Shown in pieces: positions 1 through 7,981 of a DNA stretch of 64,000 nt; position 1 is the stretch's first letter; the number at the start of each line of letters is the position of its first letter. A program made the position numbers and the translations under genes. The notes beneath the pieces were generated by a model. It was given only the letters and a program-made list of their open reading frames with translations, did no database searches and was not told where the DNA came from. The DNA is taken from positions 16,186-80,185 of IMG/VR virus record IMGVR_UViG_3300009514_000016. One strand, 5' to 3'. Source of the DNA: a virus.

Positions 1-53
1 ATTTGGAGTCGTCATGAATCGAACAAATCCGCCAGTTAGCATATCGCGAGTGT

Positions 54-94
54 AACCATGATTGGTCCAGATCAAATATGATAAAGTCATGGTT
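54..94. repeat. Inverted repeat downstream of tnpB (possible element end / guide RNA region)
   Basis: An 8-bp perfect inverted repeat (AACCATGA at 54-61, TCATGGTT at 87-94) with a 25-nt loop lies just past the 3' end of the minus-strand tnpB gene. IS200/IS605-family elements carry subterminal hairpins at their ends, and the guide (omega) RNA of TnpB spans the 3' end of the gene and the right end. That this hairpin marks such an end is inference from position only; the left part of the window is cut off at base 1. Confidence 0.35.
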
Positions 95-137
95 ATAAAA
101 AACAGGGACAATCAGGAACACTGATTATCATTATTTT

Positions 138-1286
138 TCATTTTTCTTTCTTTTGCAGCCCAGGGACCATAACAGGATTATTTAATCCTTCCACCTGAGA
201 AAAACAAGAATTTCCATCACTATTCTGTGACTTGAGAATCTCCTCCTGCAACCGCTTCTGCGTTCTTCTTAACAAATTAAGTGATCCCACATAATCTGCG
301 TCAGCTTTATGTCCGCATTGTTTGCAATGAAAACTCTCCTTACTCCTGTTCTTAATGGACTCCCAACCACAAAGCGGACATATCCTGGAAGTGTTTTTTG
401 GATCAACCTCTAAAAGATGAACACGGTTCTCTTCTGACTTGTTTCTGATCCTCATTACCACCTGAGAATATGCCCATGGGGCCATCTGTTTTCTTAACTT
501 CTTATAACTCTTCTTTGAAGTGTTCTTCTTCAAATTTGTCAAATCTTCAATTCCTAAAACCTGGATTTCATCCCAAGGGAGATTCTTAATAACCTTAGCA
601 ATATAGTCATCTCTCCTCTTAATGGCTCTCCTTTTAGCTATGGAACCTTGCTTCTTTCTAGCAACAGCTTGACATAGTTCCTTAATTTTTATTCCATATC
701 TCCTATTCTTATTGTCAACACAGAGTTTATTATAACCAAGGTCAATTGCTAAAGTGTCTCCCTTAGTCTTTAATGGAGTGTCAGGAACTTCAACAAATAA
801 ACTGATATATTTATTGGATAACTGACAACCTTGAAGCAGTTTAGCCCCTGGTTTCTTTAACCACCTGTTTAGTGCTCTATTTGATTTAATAGGAACTTCA
901 ATTGGAGAACCTTTTTTCATTCCAGAGATTCTAACACAATAATCAAAGTGTTCTTGTCTAAATTTTTCAACTTTGCAAGTGTTTATAGAAAGTCTGATTG
1001 CTCCTTCAACTTTTGGAACAGAAGCTTTAACTTTTAGTGCTTTTGCTGATTTCTTTGTGGAAATAACAGTTTCCAAAGAAAATTTTAATGCTTCAGTCTT
1101 TTGCCTATAACCAAGAGAGCCAGAATTTAATCTTTTCAATGTTTTAGCATCTAGCTTCCCTTTTTCTATCCAAAGAGAGGGAATATAAGAATTCACTGCA
1201 TGAAGAAGCTCTCTTCTATAAGCTTGAAGAGCTTTCTTTTTCTCTTGAGTTAGATGGGATATGGATATTTTAAAACTTCTTAACAT
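138..1286 (-). CDS. tnpB: TnpB-type RNA-guided nuclease (IS200/IS605 OrfB family)
   Basis: The 382-residue product has the complete TnpB layout: RuvC-I Asp in AIDLGYNK (about residue 182), RuvC-II Glu in GIEDLTNLKK (about 247), a CPLC...CKQC zinc ribbon (about 303-324) and RuvC-III Asp in ADADYVGSLNLL (about 331). Length and all catalytic residues are normal, so it should be active. TnpB proteins are RNA-guided DNA nucleases that help maintain IS605-type elements. No tnpA transposase lies beside it, so the element is TnpB-only or a domesticated copy. I chose the ATG at 1286 over an in-frame TTG at 1304, because that TTG lies within a TATAAT-like promoter region and the ATG begins the usual conserved N-terminus. 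The gene sits at the edge of phage accessory DNA, as is common for homing-like elements. Confidence 0.9.
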   Translation of the reverse strand: MLRSFKISISHLTQEKKKALQAYRRELLHAVNSYIPSLWIEKGKLDAKTLKRLNSGSLGYRQKTEALKFSLETVISTKKSAKALKVKASVPKVEGAIRLSINTCKVEKFRQEHFDYCVRISGMKKGSPIEVPIKSNRALNRWLKKPGAKLLQGCQLSNKYISLFVEVPDTPLKTKGDTLAIDLGYNKLCVDNKNRRYGIKIKELCQAVARKKQGSIAKRRAIKRRDDYIAKVIKNLPWDEIQVLGIEDLTNLKKNTSKKSYKKLRKQMAPWAYSQVVMRIRNKSEENRVHLLEVDPKNTSRICPLCGWESIKNRSKESFHCKQCGHKADADYVGSLNLLRRTQKRLQEEILKSQNSDGNSCFSQVEGLNNPVMVPGLQKKEK

Positions 1287-1295
1287 AGTGTGTTT

Positions 1296-1301
1296 ATTAT
1301 A
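1296..1301 (-). promoter_or_regulatory. Candidate -10 box of tnpB
   Basis: TATAAT on the minus strand with 9 nt to the ATG at 1286. It belongs to the GTATAAT class seen before many minus-strand genes here. The expected transcript would have only a few untranslated bases. No good -35 is visible. Confidence 0.45.
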
Positions 1302-1330
1302 CAATGGATTATTTTGCGGAAAGTGAAAAC

Positions 1331-1344
1331 AAGGAACGTTCCTT
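1331..1344. repeat. Perfect 14-bp palindrome upstream of tnpB
   Basis: AAGGAACGTTCCTT reads the same on both strands and lies about 45 bp upstream of tnpB. It could be an operator or the hairpin at the other end of the TnpB element. About 30 bp further, TTTGTCCCTATTTT (1376-1389) is roughly mirrored by an inverted copy near 98-112 on the far side of tnpB. These may be element ends, but the match is imperfect. Confidence 0.35.
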
Positions 1345-1382
1345 ATTGTGAGATTTTTGTCTTAGATTGTCCTTATTTGTCC

Positions 1383-1580
1383 CTATTTTGGAAAACTGTA
1401 AGTCATGCTGTTATCTGGATTAGTTTTGTTTTCAAAAACCTTGTCAACAATATGAATGCGAGAAAAGGCTTCTTCAGAAAGAATCAAATCTCCATTATAA
1501 ATGATGGTGTGATCTTTAAGGAAACATATCCCATCGCCTGTTTTAAGATAGAATGGATATATCAGCGCTATTGTCTGCAT
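1383..1580 (-). CDS. Small hypothetical protein (65 aa)
   Basis: A 65-residue open frame with an ATG preceded by AGGACATATA, which provides a plausible short ribosome binding site. The middle part alternates hydrophobic and polar residues (GICFLKDHTIIYNGDLILSEE), as in a small beta-hairpin protein. No family is recognised. It lies in an otherwise gene-free 420-bp stretch between tnpB and the first plus-strand gene. It could be a chance frame, and the opposite-strand frame over the same bases looks less protein-like. Confidence 0.4.
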   Translation of the reverse strand: MQTIALIYPFYLKTGDGICFLKDHTIIYNGDLILSEEAFSRIHIVDKVFENKTNPDNSMTYSFPK

Positions 1581-1709
1581 TATATGTCCTAATTGAAGTC
1601 TATTAATTTAAGCGATTTTCTGTTCATTTTTCCTTCATTTTAGAAGATGATTTTTGAAAAACATAAAGAATATATGAGAATATAGACATATTGCGGAAAA
1701 TCCTCAAAA

Positions 1710-2654
1710 ATGAACAACTGGCCAAATAACTGGTATAGTCAATTCAATAAAATAGCTCAATCTCGTGGTGCTTTGCAAGACATAATCGATGTGCAGAATA
1801 TATTTATTGATTCATTTGCTGAAACCGGGAAAATTGATCAAAAACTGCAGCAATCTATCGTTGATCCTGTTGTTGAAAATTCTGTGCGCGAATTGAGCGC
1901 ATCAGTGTCTCAATGGATAGATGATGTTCTGTCTCAAACAAATCAGTGGACGCGCGGAGATCAGAGAGATTTGTCTGTATCAGACTTGAATGTCACTTTA
2001 GAGCATAGTTGGGCGAATGCTATGAGAGAATCAAATACTTTTTATATAAATTTTTCATCTCCAATAACTAATAAAAATAGAGATTCATTATTGCGGATTA
2101 GCGAGATGACTCCCCCAGGAATGGTGGAAGGATATTCCAGCAGAGAATCGATTAGGACATATGATTTTGTAGAATTCAATATCAGAATACTTATAAAAAG
2201 CATATTGACAAGCATGATGTCTGAATCAATTAACGTATCTGGCAAGGGCGTCTATAGCGCATACGAAAAGTTTCTTGAGAAATGGATCATTCCGAATGTG
2301 AGCACAGAATATTATCCGCCAAATCCAAATAAACCCGGAGAAAAGATGCGCCCACATGGTCAACAAACTCATTTGTGGCATTTGGTTCATAAGCAGTTTC
2401 TTCCATCAAAAATATGGGATCTGATAGAAAAATACGGATTCAACATGACAGTCAGAGGAGATCATTCTTCCCTGTCATATAAAAGCCAGAGAACTAAAGC
2501 GCCATACAGATACGATCCAAGAAAAGGCACAACTGATTTCATTAAATTTCCAAGCATGGCAAATAAATGGGCGGAAAATAAAATGATAACAGACAATGAT
2601 AAAGTGAAGCTCATTAGTTTTATTCAGGAGGCAATGGATATCAAAGATGAGTAA
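1710..2654 (+). CDS. N-tagged hypothetical protein, MNNWPNNWY leader
   Basis: Unrecognised 314-residue protein. It opens with MNNWPNNWYSQFNKIAQS, a variant of the leader shared by about nine proteins in this window, here with the NNW unit doubled. The body has a helical stretch (residues 20-75) containing FAETGK...DPVVENSVREL, which resembles the AEKGH...VTDL segment of the proteins at 3380 and 62567. The three therefore probably form a paralogous family. No membrane segment or catalytic motif is visible. No clear Shine-Dalgarno precedes the ATG. It is the first gene of a tight plus-strand run and its end overlaps the next start by 8 nt. If the leader is a capsid-targeting signal, as I infer, this would be an internal virion protein. 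Confidence 0.75.
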   Translation: MNNWPNNWYSQFNKIAQSRGALQDIIDVQNIFIDSFAETGKIDQKLQQSIVDPVVENSVRELSASVSQWIDDVLSQTNQWTRGDQRDLSVSDLNVTLEHSWANAMRESNTFYINFSSPITNKNRDSLLRISEMTPPGMVEGYSSRESIRTYDFVEFNIRILIKSILTSMMSESINVSGKGVYSAYEKFLEKWIIPNVSTEYYPPNPNKPGEKMRPHGQQTHLWHLVHKQFLPSKIWDLIEKYGFNMTVRGDHSSLSYKSQRTKAPYRYDPRKGTTDFIKFPSMANKWAENKMITDNDKVKLISFIQEAMDIKDE

Positions 2655-3378
2655 CTGGTACAACATATTTAATCACAAAATGGCTCAAAACACTTCTTCA
2701 TACCCATATGAGAAAAATCCATTTAGCCTATCCAAAAGAGAAGTGGAACAACTCATGCATGACGCCAACAGAGATGTCGCTGATAAAGTCGCTGTCAACT
2801 CTGTGGGATCTCTATCTGAAAGAGATCTGGGATCCATAATGCAAGGAGGCGAGGATACTGTCAATGATATGTTTGATGAATTTATAAAAATTAAAGCTTC
2901 ATGGAGCGGCGGAATCATCCAAATATATATAAAAACTCCAGATCCCGCAAAAGAAGATCATATCACCCTTTACCTTAATGATATGGGAGTCGATGACGAA
3001 ACAGAGTTAGCTAATTATCTCCATGGCGCTGTATATGGGATGATTGTTCAATTTGTGTCCGATATGCACATTCAATACTCAACCGATGATATTCAAGGGG
3101 CAATTGACGATTTCTATAGCGGTGTAAGGCCATCTGATCTATCTTCTAAGGAAACACCCGAATATGAAGCGGAAATGCCACAGGAGGCCCCACAAGAGCC
3201 TGCAAAGGCTAAAAAACCATGGTATCACGAATATCTCAAGCAAGAACTAGAACACCAAAGAATTCAAGACAAAACATTTGAAGAAAAACTCATAGAAGAG
3301 ACTAAAGGAGACAAATTAGAGCAACAATTGCGGGAGTGGGAAGCTAAGGGATATATTTCAAGAAGACCTAGACGATAA
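2647..3378 (+). CDS. N-tagged hypothetical protein (243 aa)
   Basis: Unrecognised. It starts MSNWYNIFNHKMAQN, the same aromatic-rich leader ending in AQ as its neighbours. The first two thirds look globular and the last third is charged and Pro/Glu/Lys rich (PQEAPQEPAKAKKP, then a highly charged helix ending in RRPRR). The ATG lies inside the last codons of the upstream gene, consistent with translational coupling. The next gene starts 2 nt after its stop. No enzyme motif seen. Confidence 0.75.
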   Translation: MSNWYNIFNHKMAQNTSSYPYEKNPFSLSKREVEQLMHDANRDVADKVAVNSVGSLSERDLGSIMQGGEDTVNDMFDEFIKIKASWSGGIIQIYIKTPDPAKEDHITLYLNDMGVDDETELANYLHGAVYGMIVQFVSDMHIQYSTDDIQGAIDDFYSGVRPSDLSSKETPEYEAEMPQEAPQEPAKAKKPWYHEYLKQELEHQRIQDKTFEEKLIEETKGDKLEQQLREWEAKGYISRRPRR

Positions 3379-3379
3379 A

Positions 3380-4357
3380 ATGAATAACTGGTATCTCAAA
3401 TTCATCAAACTGGCGCAAGAAGAAAAGTCTCCAACATGGCAAGATGAATTCGCTGATATTAAAGATCGTTTCAGCGTCGCTCACGATATGATGGCAGAAA
3501 AAGGCCACCAAACCTTTCAAGACCCCATGGTCACTGATCTTACAAATATTGATTATATATCAGAACAATTCTTAAATCAACACACTAGCGAAATTTTAGA
3601 CAAAATAGAAACACTAAAAAGAAGTTACCAAAACCAAACAAATATCAATGATGAACCACAAGAAATGCCAGATGCTTGGATTGGACCCTATCACGAAGAA
3701 GAAATAACATATCCAGAAGCCAGAGGAAGATTAATGTTTAATTTGCCGCTAATGAATTACAACATAAGCATCAATATGGATATGTATATTGACGAACACC
3801 CATCAACATTTGCTTGGAATCCTAATAATTCATATTTTTCACTTGCAGCAGATTTCACTTCAGAACCAGTTTTATCTAAGAAAGCATTCGAAGGAGAACG
3901 CGGAGGAAGCTCAATAGTTCATATCCCATACACCTTAGCTAATGAAAAATATATAAAGCCATACCTGAAAAATCTAATAAATGGATCAGTTCATAGCTAC
4001 ATCAATCGAAATAGCAACGCACTTCAAGATATGCTCCAATCAAAAGCACCTGATCAACATATCGGAAACCTAAATAAAAACAACCAAATGCTAATGAATA
4101 TAGCATGGAAATTCAATGAAGCAAATACTAATAATTGCACTCCAGAAATTCTAGATGGACAATTAGATGGATTGCAACTGGCCGCAGAAATATGCGAACA
4201 CCCATATATCAGAAAAATCTACAATGACCACATCAATCCTGACGATAGGCGAGAATCTATCTATGTTAGCAGCCTGTGGTCTCTCCCATATTCTGTTTTT
4301 GTGCATTTAGTTCACTGGATGGAAGAATTTATCAATAAGAATTCTGGGCCATCCTAA
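3380..4357 (+). CDS. N-tagged hypothetical protein, paralogue of the 62.6-kb gene
   Basis: A 325-residue protein starting MNNWYLKFIKLAQEE, the clearest copy of the N-terminal tag. Residues 35-60 (MMAEKGHQTFQDPMVTDL) match the corresponding part of the protein at 62567 (ILAEKGHTEYESQDITDL). Both then continue into a globular domain ending with an aromatic/hydrophobic helix (VFVHLVHWMEEFI versus VLIHVINYMKDKI). The two are therefore paralogues of unknown function at opposite ends of the window. Its stop overlaps the convergent minus-strand gene by 4 nt. No catalytic motif visible. Confidence 0.78.
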   Translation: MNNWYLKFIKLAQEEKSPTWQDEFADIKDRFSVAHDMMAEKGHQTFQDPMVTDLTNIDYISEQFLNQHTSEILDKIETLKRSYQNQTNINDEPQEMPDAWIGPYHEEEITYPEARGRLMFNLPLMNYNISINMDMYIDEHPSTFAWNPNNSYFSLAADFTSEPVLSKKAFEGERGGSSIVHIPYTLANEKYIKPYLKNLINGSVHSYINRNSNALQDMLQSKAPDQHIGNLNKNNQMLMNIAWKFNEANTNNCTPEILDGQLDGLQLAAEICEHPYIRKIYNDHINPDDRRESIYVSSLWSLPYSVFVHLVHWMEEFINKNSGPS

Positions 4358-4902
4358 ATCTCTAATTGTTCATACCTGTCAACATCTTCAATAAAAGACT
4401 CAATTAACTCAACCTCAATTAGATTTGTACTACACATGTCTTCTGCGACGCTTGCGTCCATTGATGCTAGTTTTTCTTCTTTGCTTTTTGATTTATGTTT
4501 TACACAAGTTCCATATTTATCGTGAGGCAAAGTAGTGTTATTTGGTAAGAAACACACATTTTTGCAAAACCAAAAATATTCGACAATTGGCCAAGGTCGG
4601 TATTCTTCTTTTTGTTCTGATTTAGAAAGTATATATGTGAATCTCACAAAACTAATAAAACCAATCAAGCATATTATTGCGCCGCTAATGGAAATTATAG
4701 AATAATTTCCCGATGTTAACATGCAAGATATGATACCTATAGTAAAAAAGGTTAATACTACATAAAAACCCTCGAATTCCCCCTGAGGTGTTGTTTTATC
4801 AACAGAGTTTTTGATTCTATAATATATTATTATAGGAATTGTCACCGGAAGTAACATTATTCTCACCCAAAAACATAGAAAATCCAATATTATTCTCATC
4901 AT
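4354..4902 (-). CDS. Multi-pass membrane protein with C-terminal LEI tag
   Basis: A 182-residue protein with three hydrophobic segments (about residues 8-27, 47-63 and 70-92), so probably an inner-membrane protein. A charged, Cys-containing tail follows and ends in DRYEQLEI. That ending is one of fifteen C-termini here that fit aromatic-x-x-L-E-I. The ATG overlaps the upstream stop (ATGA), so it is translationally coupled. It is the last gene of the operon starting at 5680, and the LEI codons are followed by no downstream ribosome binding site use. Function unknown. Confidence 0.75.
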   Translation of the reverse strand: MMRIILDFLCFWVRIMLLPVTIPIIIYYRIKNSVDKTTPQGEFEGFYVVLTFFTIGIISCMLTSGNYSIISISGAIICLIGFISFVRFTYILSKSEQKEEYRPWPIVEYFWFCKNVCFLPNNTTLPHDKYGTCVKHKSKSKEEKLASMDASVAEDMCSTNLIEVELIESFIEDVDRYEQLEI

Positions 4903-5378
4903 ATCTCTAAATTCCCATAAGTTGTTGGTTTGAATTCTTTGATTTCTATTTCTTTGCTTTTAATGTCATTGTTTATTTGCTCATCAATTGTTGCATCTTG
5001 ACAAAAATTGAAATTGTTTTTCTCAAGAATTTTAAAAACATCGTCATATTTAGCTCTAATAATTACATTTTTATCAGTCAAAATAGCCAAATATTTGAAA
5101 CCCAAAACATTTGAGGAATAAATTTTATTTATAGTTGCTTTATATTTACAGTTTATAGCGCCATCATCATTGCTAATATACCTATCAAAAATATTGCTTA
5201 TTTCGCTGGCTTCAATTTTAGCAAGCTTCATGTTTTCATCGTAAAAATAATATCTTAAAATGTCAATATGAATAACGTCGGATGGACCCAATTCATGAGC
5301 ATAAAACGCTTCTGAAATAATCTGGACAGTCTTATGTGGAAGACTCCTATACGCACAGCGATACACTTGATTTGTCAT
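4899..5378 (-). CDS. Hypothetical protein with C-terminal LEI tag (159 aa)
   Basis: Unrecognised soluble protein. A GAGGAAC ribosome binding site precedes the ATG. The core alternates strands and helices, with no membrane segment or catalytic motif. It ends TTYGNLEI, the C-terminal tag. The tag codons (TTA GAG ATA TGA) overlap the start of the next gene. Second of three genes in a minus-strand operon. Confidence 0.72.
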   Translation of the reverse strand: MTNQVYRCAYRSLPHKTVQIISEAFYAHELGPSDVIHIDILRYYFYDENMKLAKIEASEISNIFDRYISNDDGAINCKYKATINKIYSSNVLGFKYLAILTDKNVIIRAKYDDVFKILEKNNFNFCQDATIDEQINNDIKSKEIEIKEFKPTTYGNLEI

Positions 5379-5395
5379 CTGTTCCTCATTATTCG

Positions 5396-5680
5396 CTAAT
5401 TTTCTTTTCTCATTGCATAAACTTCCTCACCAGTTTGCAATGCGTCGCACAATTCTCTAGCCATGCCAACAGCGTAATCTATGTCATGTGGAAAACTATC
5501 AATATCATCCAGGTGGTCTTTATTTACAAATTTACTCTTAAGGGCATTGTTAATATATGATATTAGATCTTTGGCGTTTTGTTTTGCTTGTTTCAGCCAA
5601 TCTTTCACTTCGCTGTCAAGAATTTTGTAGTTTCTTTTGTCTTCTTCAGTTTCTAATTTATAGAATAATTCTTCGCTCAT
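5396..5680 (-). CDS. Small helical hypothetical protein (94 aa)
   Basis: Highly charged, predicted all-helical protein without recognised family. It is the first gene of the 5680-4354 operon. It has a good ribosome binding site (GGAG, 8 nt before the ATG) behind a GTATAAT promoter at 5710. Unlike the other two genes of the operon it lacks the LEI ending. Confidence 0.7.
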   Translation of the reverse strand: MSEELFYKLETEEDKRNYKILDSEVKDWLKQAKQNAKDLISYINNALKSKFVNKDHLDDIDSFPHDIDYAVGMARELCDALQTGEEVYAMRKEN

Positions 5681-5709
5681 GATAGTCTCCGCATATAGTC
5701 TACAAATTT

Positions 5710-5715
5710 ATTATA
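5710..5715 (-). promoter_or_regulatory. Candidate -10 box for the 5680-4354 operon
   Basis: GGTATAAT on the minus strand, about 30 nt before the first ATG, followed by a leader with a GGAG ribosome binding site. Same box class as before other minus-strand units. Confidence 0.55.
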
Positions 5716-5780
5716 CCGGATATGGATTGAGGATAAAATTTTATTGCTATTACTGTTGGTTTTCTATTGAATGGTTGTTA

Positions 5781-6449
5781 CTATATTTCTAAAACTCCAT
5801 ACATGCCATTTGCAAGTTTTCTACTTATTATGGTCAAAAATCCTTTTTTATGATCTATAAAATTATCTTTATTATAATAAGGAATGCACAGGCGTCGCTC
5901 GCTATCGTCTAAGTCATTTTTTATGCTAAGTCTTTTACCAATGTCATAGCCAGACAGCGAATTCTGCAACTCAAGCCACATACGTTTACATTTAAAATAA
6001 AGACCTATATACTCTTTCATTAGTTTGGTCCCATTAAAATTAAATACATATATTAGATCCCCTCCCAAGATATTGTCATGTATATATGTTATTTTATTGT
6101 GTGGTTTGATCTCTTTTAGCGAATTTTTATTGTCCTCATGGCTTAGTGCTATATGGCATTTAGCTATTATTTTGCTTACATCGGTAGACGAATAAGTAAA
6201 GTTGCAATGTTGTTCTTTCATGCAGTATTCAGTAAAATAACTTTTTATCACATATGGAACAGCGTACGTCAGAATGTCCTTTTTTATCGCCTTATAGGGA
6301 ATTGCGTTTTCTAATTTTATTTGACCGCTCTGATCGAATTTGATGTCATCATATTGGTTTTCGTTGAAAAATTCTTGTATCATAGAATGAGTATTGCGTG
6401 GCAGTAATTCGTTAAATTTGCTAGTATATTGTTGCACAATGCCGCTCAT
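5781..6449 (-). CDS. Hypothetical protein with C-terminal LEI tag (222 aa)
   Basis: Unrecognised soluble protein with an AGGAGAT ribosome binding site before the ATG. It ends GMYGVLEI. This copy of the tag is informative because the next gene downstream begins about 100 nt away with its own promoter and ribosome binding site. The LEI codons (TTA GAA ATA TAG) therefore cannot be explained as a coupled Shine-Dalgarno. Monocistronic by layout. Confidence 0.72.
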   Translation of the reverse strand: MSGIVQQYTSKFNELLPRNTHSMIQEFFNENQYDDIKFDQSGQIKLENAIPYKAIKKDILTYAVPYVIKSYFTEYCMKEQHCNFTYSSTDVSKIIAKCHIALSHEDNKNSLKEIKPHNKITYIHDNILGGDLIYVFNFNGTKLMKEYIGLYFKCKRMWLELQNSLSGYDIGKRLSIKNDLDDSERRLCIPYYNKDNFIDHKKGFLTIISRKLANGMYGVLEI

Positions 6450-6470
6450 AGTATCTCCTATAAAAAAATA

Positions 6471-6505
6471 TTAGTGAATCTCAAAATTCTCAGATTAGTG
6501 AATCT
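6471..6505. repeat. Direct repeat TTAGTGAATCT x2 in an intergenic region
   Basis: Two identical 11-bp copies at 6471-6481 and 6495-6505, 24 bp apart start to start, upstream of the gene starting at 6449. Spacing of about two helical turns is suggestive of paired regulator sites; no protein is implicated. Confidence 0.4.
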
Positions 6506-6532
6506 TGGAATTAACAATTAGATTATCTATAT

Positions 6533-7978
6533 CTAGTTTCTAATAGAATATTCCTTTTTCCAAATTAATATATCGATATTCCTGTCCTCGCGTGTTTTGC
6601 GAAGATATTCTCTCCTTTGCGTCGCAAAGGGAATTGTCTCATGAAAAACAATCCCGCACTTCTCTGCTATTTTCTTGCAATCATCAACTAAATTATACTT
6701 TCTTCTGATATCCTCAACATATAGCCCAAAATATCCGCCATCCCGAACATGCTCAACACTTTTAGAGATGAACGGTTCCACAAAATTGGAAAGCCACTCT
6801 GAATAATCGCTGGATGGCGTCACTCCCTTATACTTTTCCACATCCAAAAATGGCGGGGAAGTAAAAACTAAATCAAAACAATCTGAAACCCTATCCAACT
6901 CCTCCAAACAATCGCCATGAATCACTGACAAATCCATATCAATCTGCTTTCTAATGAACTCTGCAGTTTTATTCAAGCCACTCACAGTGTCTGGAGACAA
7001 GTCTATGCCAACATACTTAGAAATCCCAGAAGCGGAAAATCCCAACATCCGACCACTAAACCCCGCACAAGGATCTAAAACCGATATGTGCTCATCACCA
7101 AATAAATGATGCTTAATCATCTTGGCAACTCTCGGAGGAAAATTGTTGACAGTTCCAGCCTTATTCTCTGTTCTGCAAATTTCTCTAATTCTACTGATAT
7201 TCACTTTTGGATAACGAGCCAAAACCTTTCTAATGCCCCTCTTGAAATCTTTGTCAGAATTAAAAAACTCTAACGGAGACATTTTCCCTTTCCGATAACA
7301 CTCCATCATATGCGGATGAAAAGAACTGGCCAATCCGCTCCCAACTCCATCCCACCTATAGTTGTCTGCTTTAGGAATGTAGTCATAGATCGTTTTCCAC
7401 TTGGCTAACATTTGGTCGCCGCTAAAACGATAGTGGGGGAATCCGTGCTTGCGATACTCTTGAAATATTTCCTCAACCTGAGCATCCATCTTATTCTGAG
7501 TCTCCTCAGAATTTATTTTGCTCTTCAATTTTTCAATCTGATTGACAGCAATCTTATTGCCTTTGGAAATATCCACTTCATTGTTATTGCCCAGCCACAT
7601 GGCTATCTGCTTCTGATCCTTGGAAATAACATCAGCAATGTCAACTTCAACAACGTCTTCTTTCATAACATTGCCACATGTCAAGGGAAAACCTGGAAAC
7701 CGAGATTGATATTCCGCCGCAGAGATATTGTGAACCTTCAAATGCCCAGTGTCATTCAACATCTTAAAAGGATGTTGGCATATCTGACACAAAATATAAT
7801 CCTGACCCAACACTCCATATTTTGACAAATAAGAGTTTTTATCTAACACTTTCTCTCTGACTTTGAGACGCTGATAGCATTTCTTGCAGCGCCCCTTAGA
7901 GAAATGAGGATATTCAATCAATCCGCATTCAACACATTTGTCGTGTTTGCGACTCCATTTATTCATATGCGCATCCAT
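6533..7978 (-). CDS. DNA methyltransferase with N-terminal zinc-finger modules
   Basis: A 481-residue protein. Residues 8-36 hold a CVEC...CKKC zinc ribbon. Residues 61-100 hold a Ros/MucR-like C2H2 unit (CQIC, then GHLKVHNISAAEY). Residues 300-475 form a SAM-dependent methyltransferase with motif I LDPCAGFSGR (301-310) before catalytic TSPPF (373-377). The SPP[FY] form is typical of amino methyltransferases (N4-cytosine or N6-adenine). The gene starts 3 nt after the stop of the upstream nuclease gene, which carries the same two finger modules in the same order. I infer a modification-plus-nuclease pair that shares one DNA-recognition module. A stand-alone modification or homing-type system is the alternative. 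Confidence 0.85.
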   Translation of the reverse strand: MDAHMNKWSRKHDKCVECGLIEYPHFSKGRCKKCYQRLKVREKVLDKNSYLSKYGVLGQDYILCQICQHPFKMLNDTGHLKVHNISAAEYQSRFPGFPLTCGNVMKEDVVEVDIADVISKDQKQIAMWLGNNNEVDISKGNKIAVNQIEKLKSKINSEETQNKMDAQVEEIFQEYRKHGFPHYRFSGDQMLAKWKTIYDYIPKADNYRWDGVGSGLASSFHPHMMECYRKGKMSPLEFFNSDKDFKRGIRKVLARYPKVNISRIREICRTENKAGTVNNFPPRVAKMIKHHLFGDEHISVLDPCAGFSGRMLGFSASGISKYVGIDLSPDTVSGLNKTAEFIRKQIDMDLSVIHGDCLEELDRVSDCFDLVFTSPPFLDVEKYKGVTPSSDYSEWLSNFVEPFISKSVEHVRDGGYFGLYVEDIRRKYNLVDDCKKIAEKCGIVFHETIPFATQRREYLRKTREDRNIDILIWKKEYSIRN

Positions 7979-7981
7979 AAA

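Noticed and set aside
1290-1592. 100-codon plus-strand frame overlapping the tnpB upstream region
   Set aside because: Runs across the tnpB promoter and palindrome, no ribosome binding site, and the minus-strand frame there is more protein-like.
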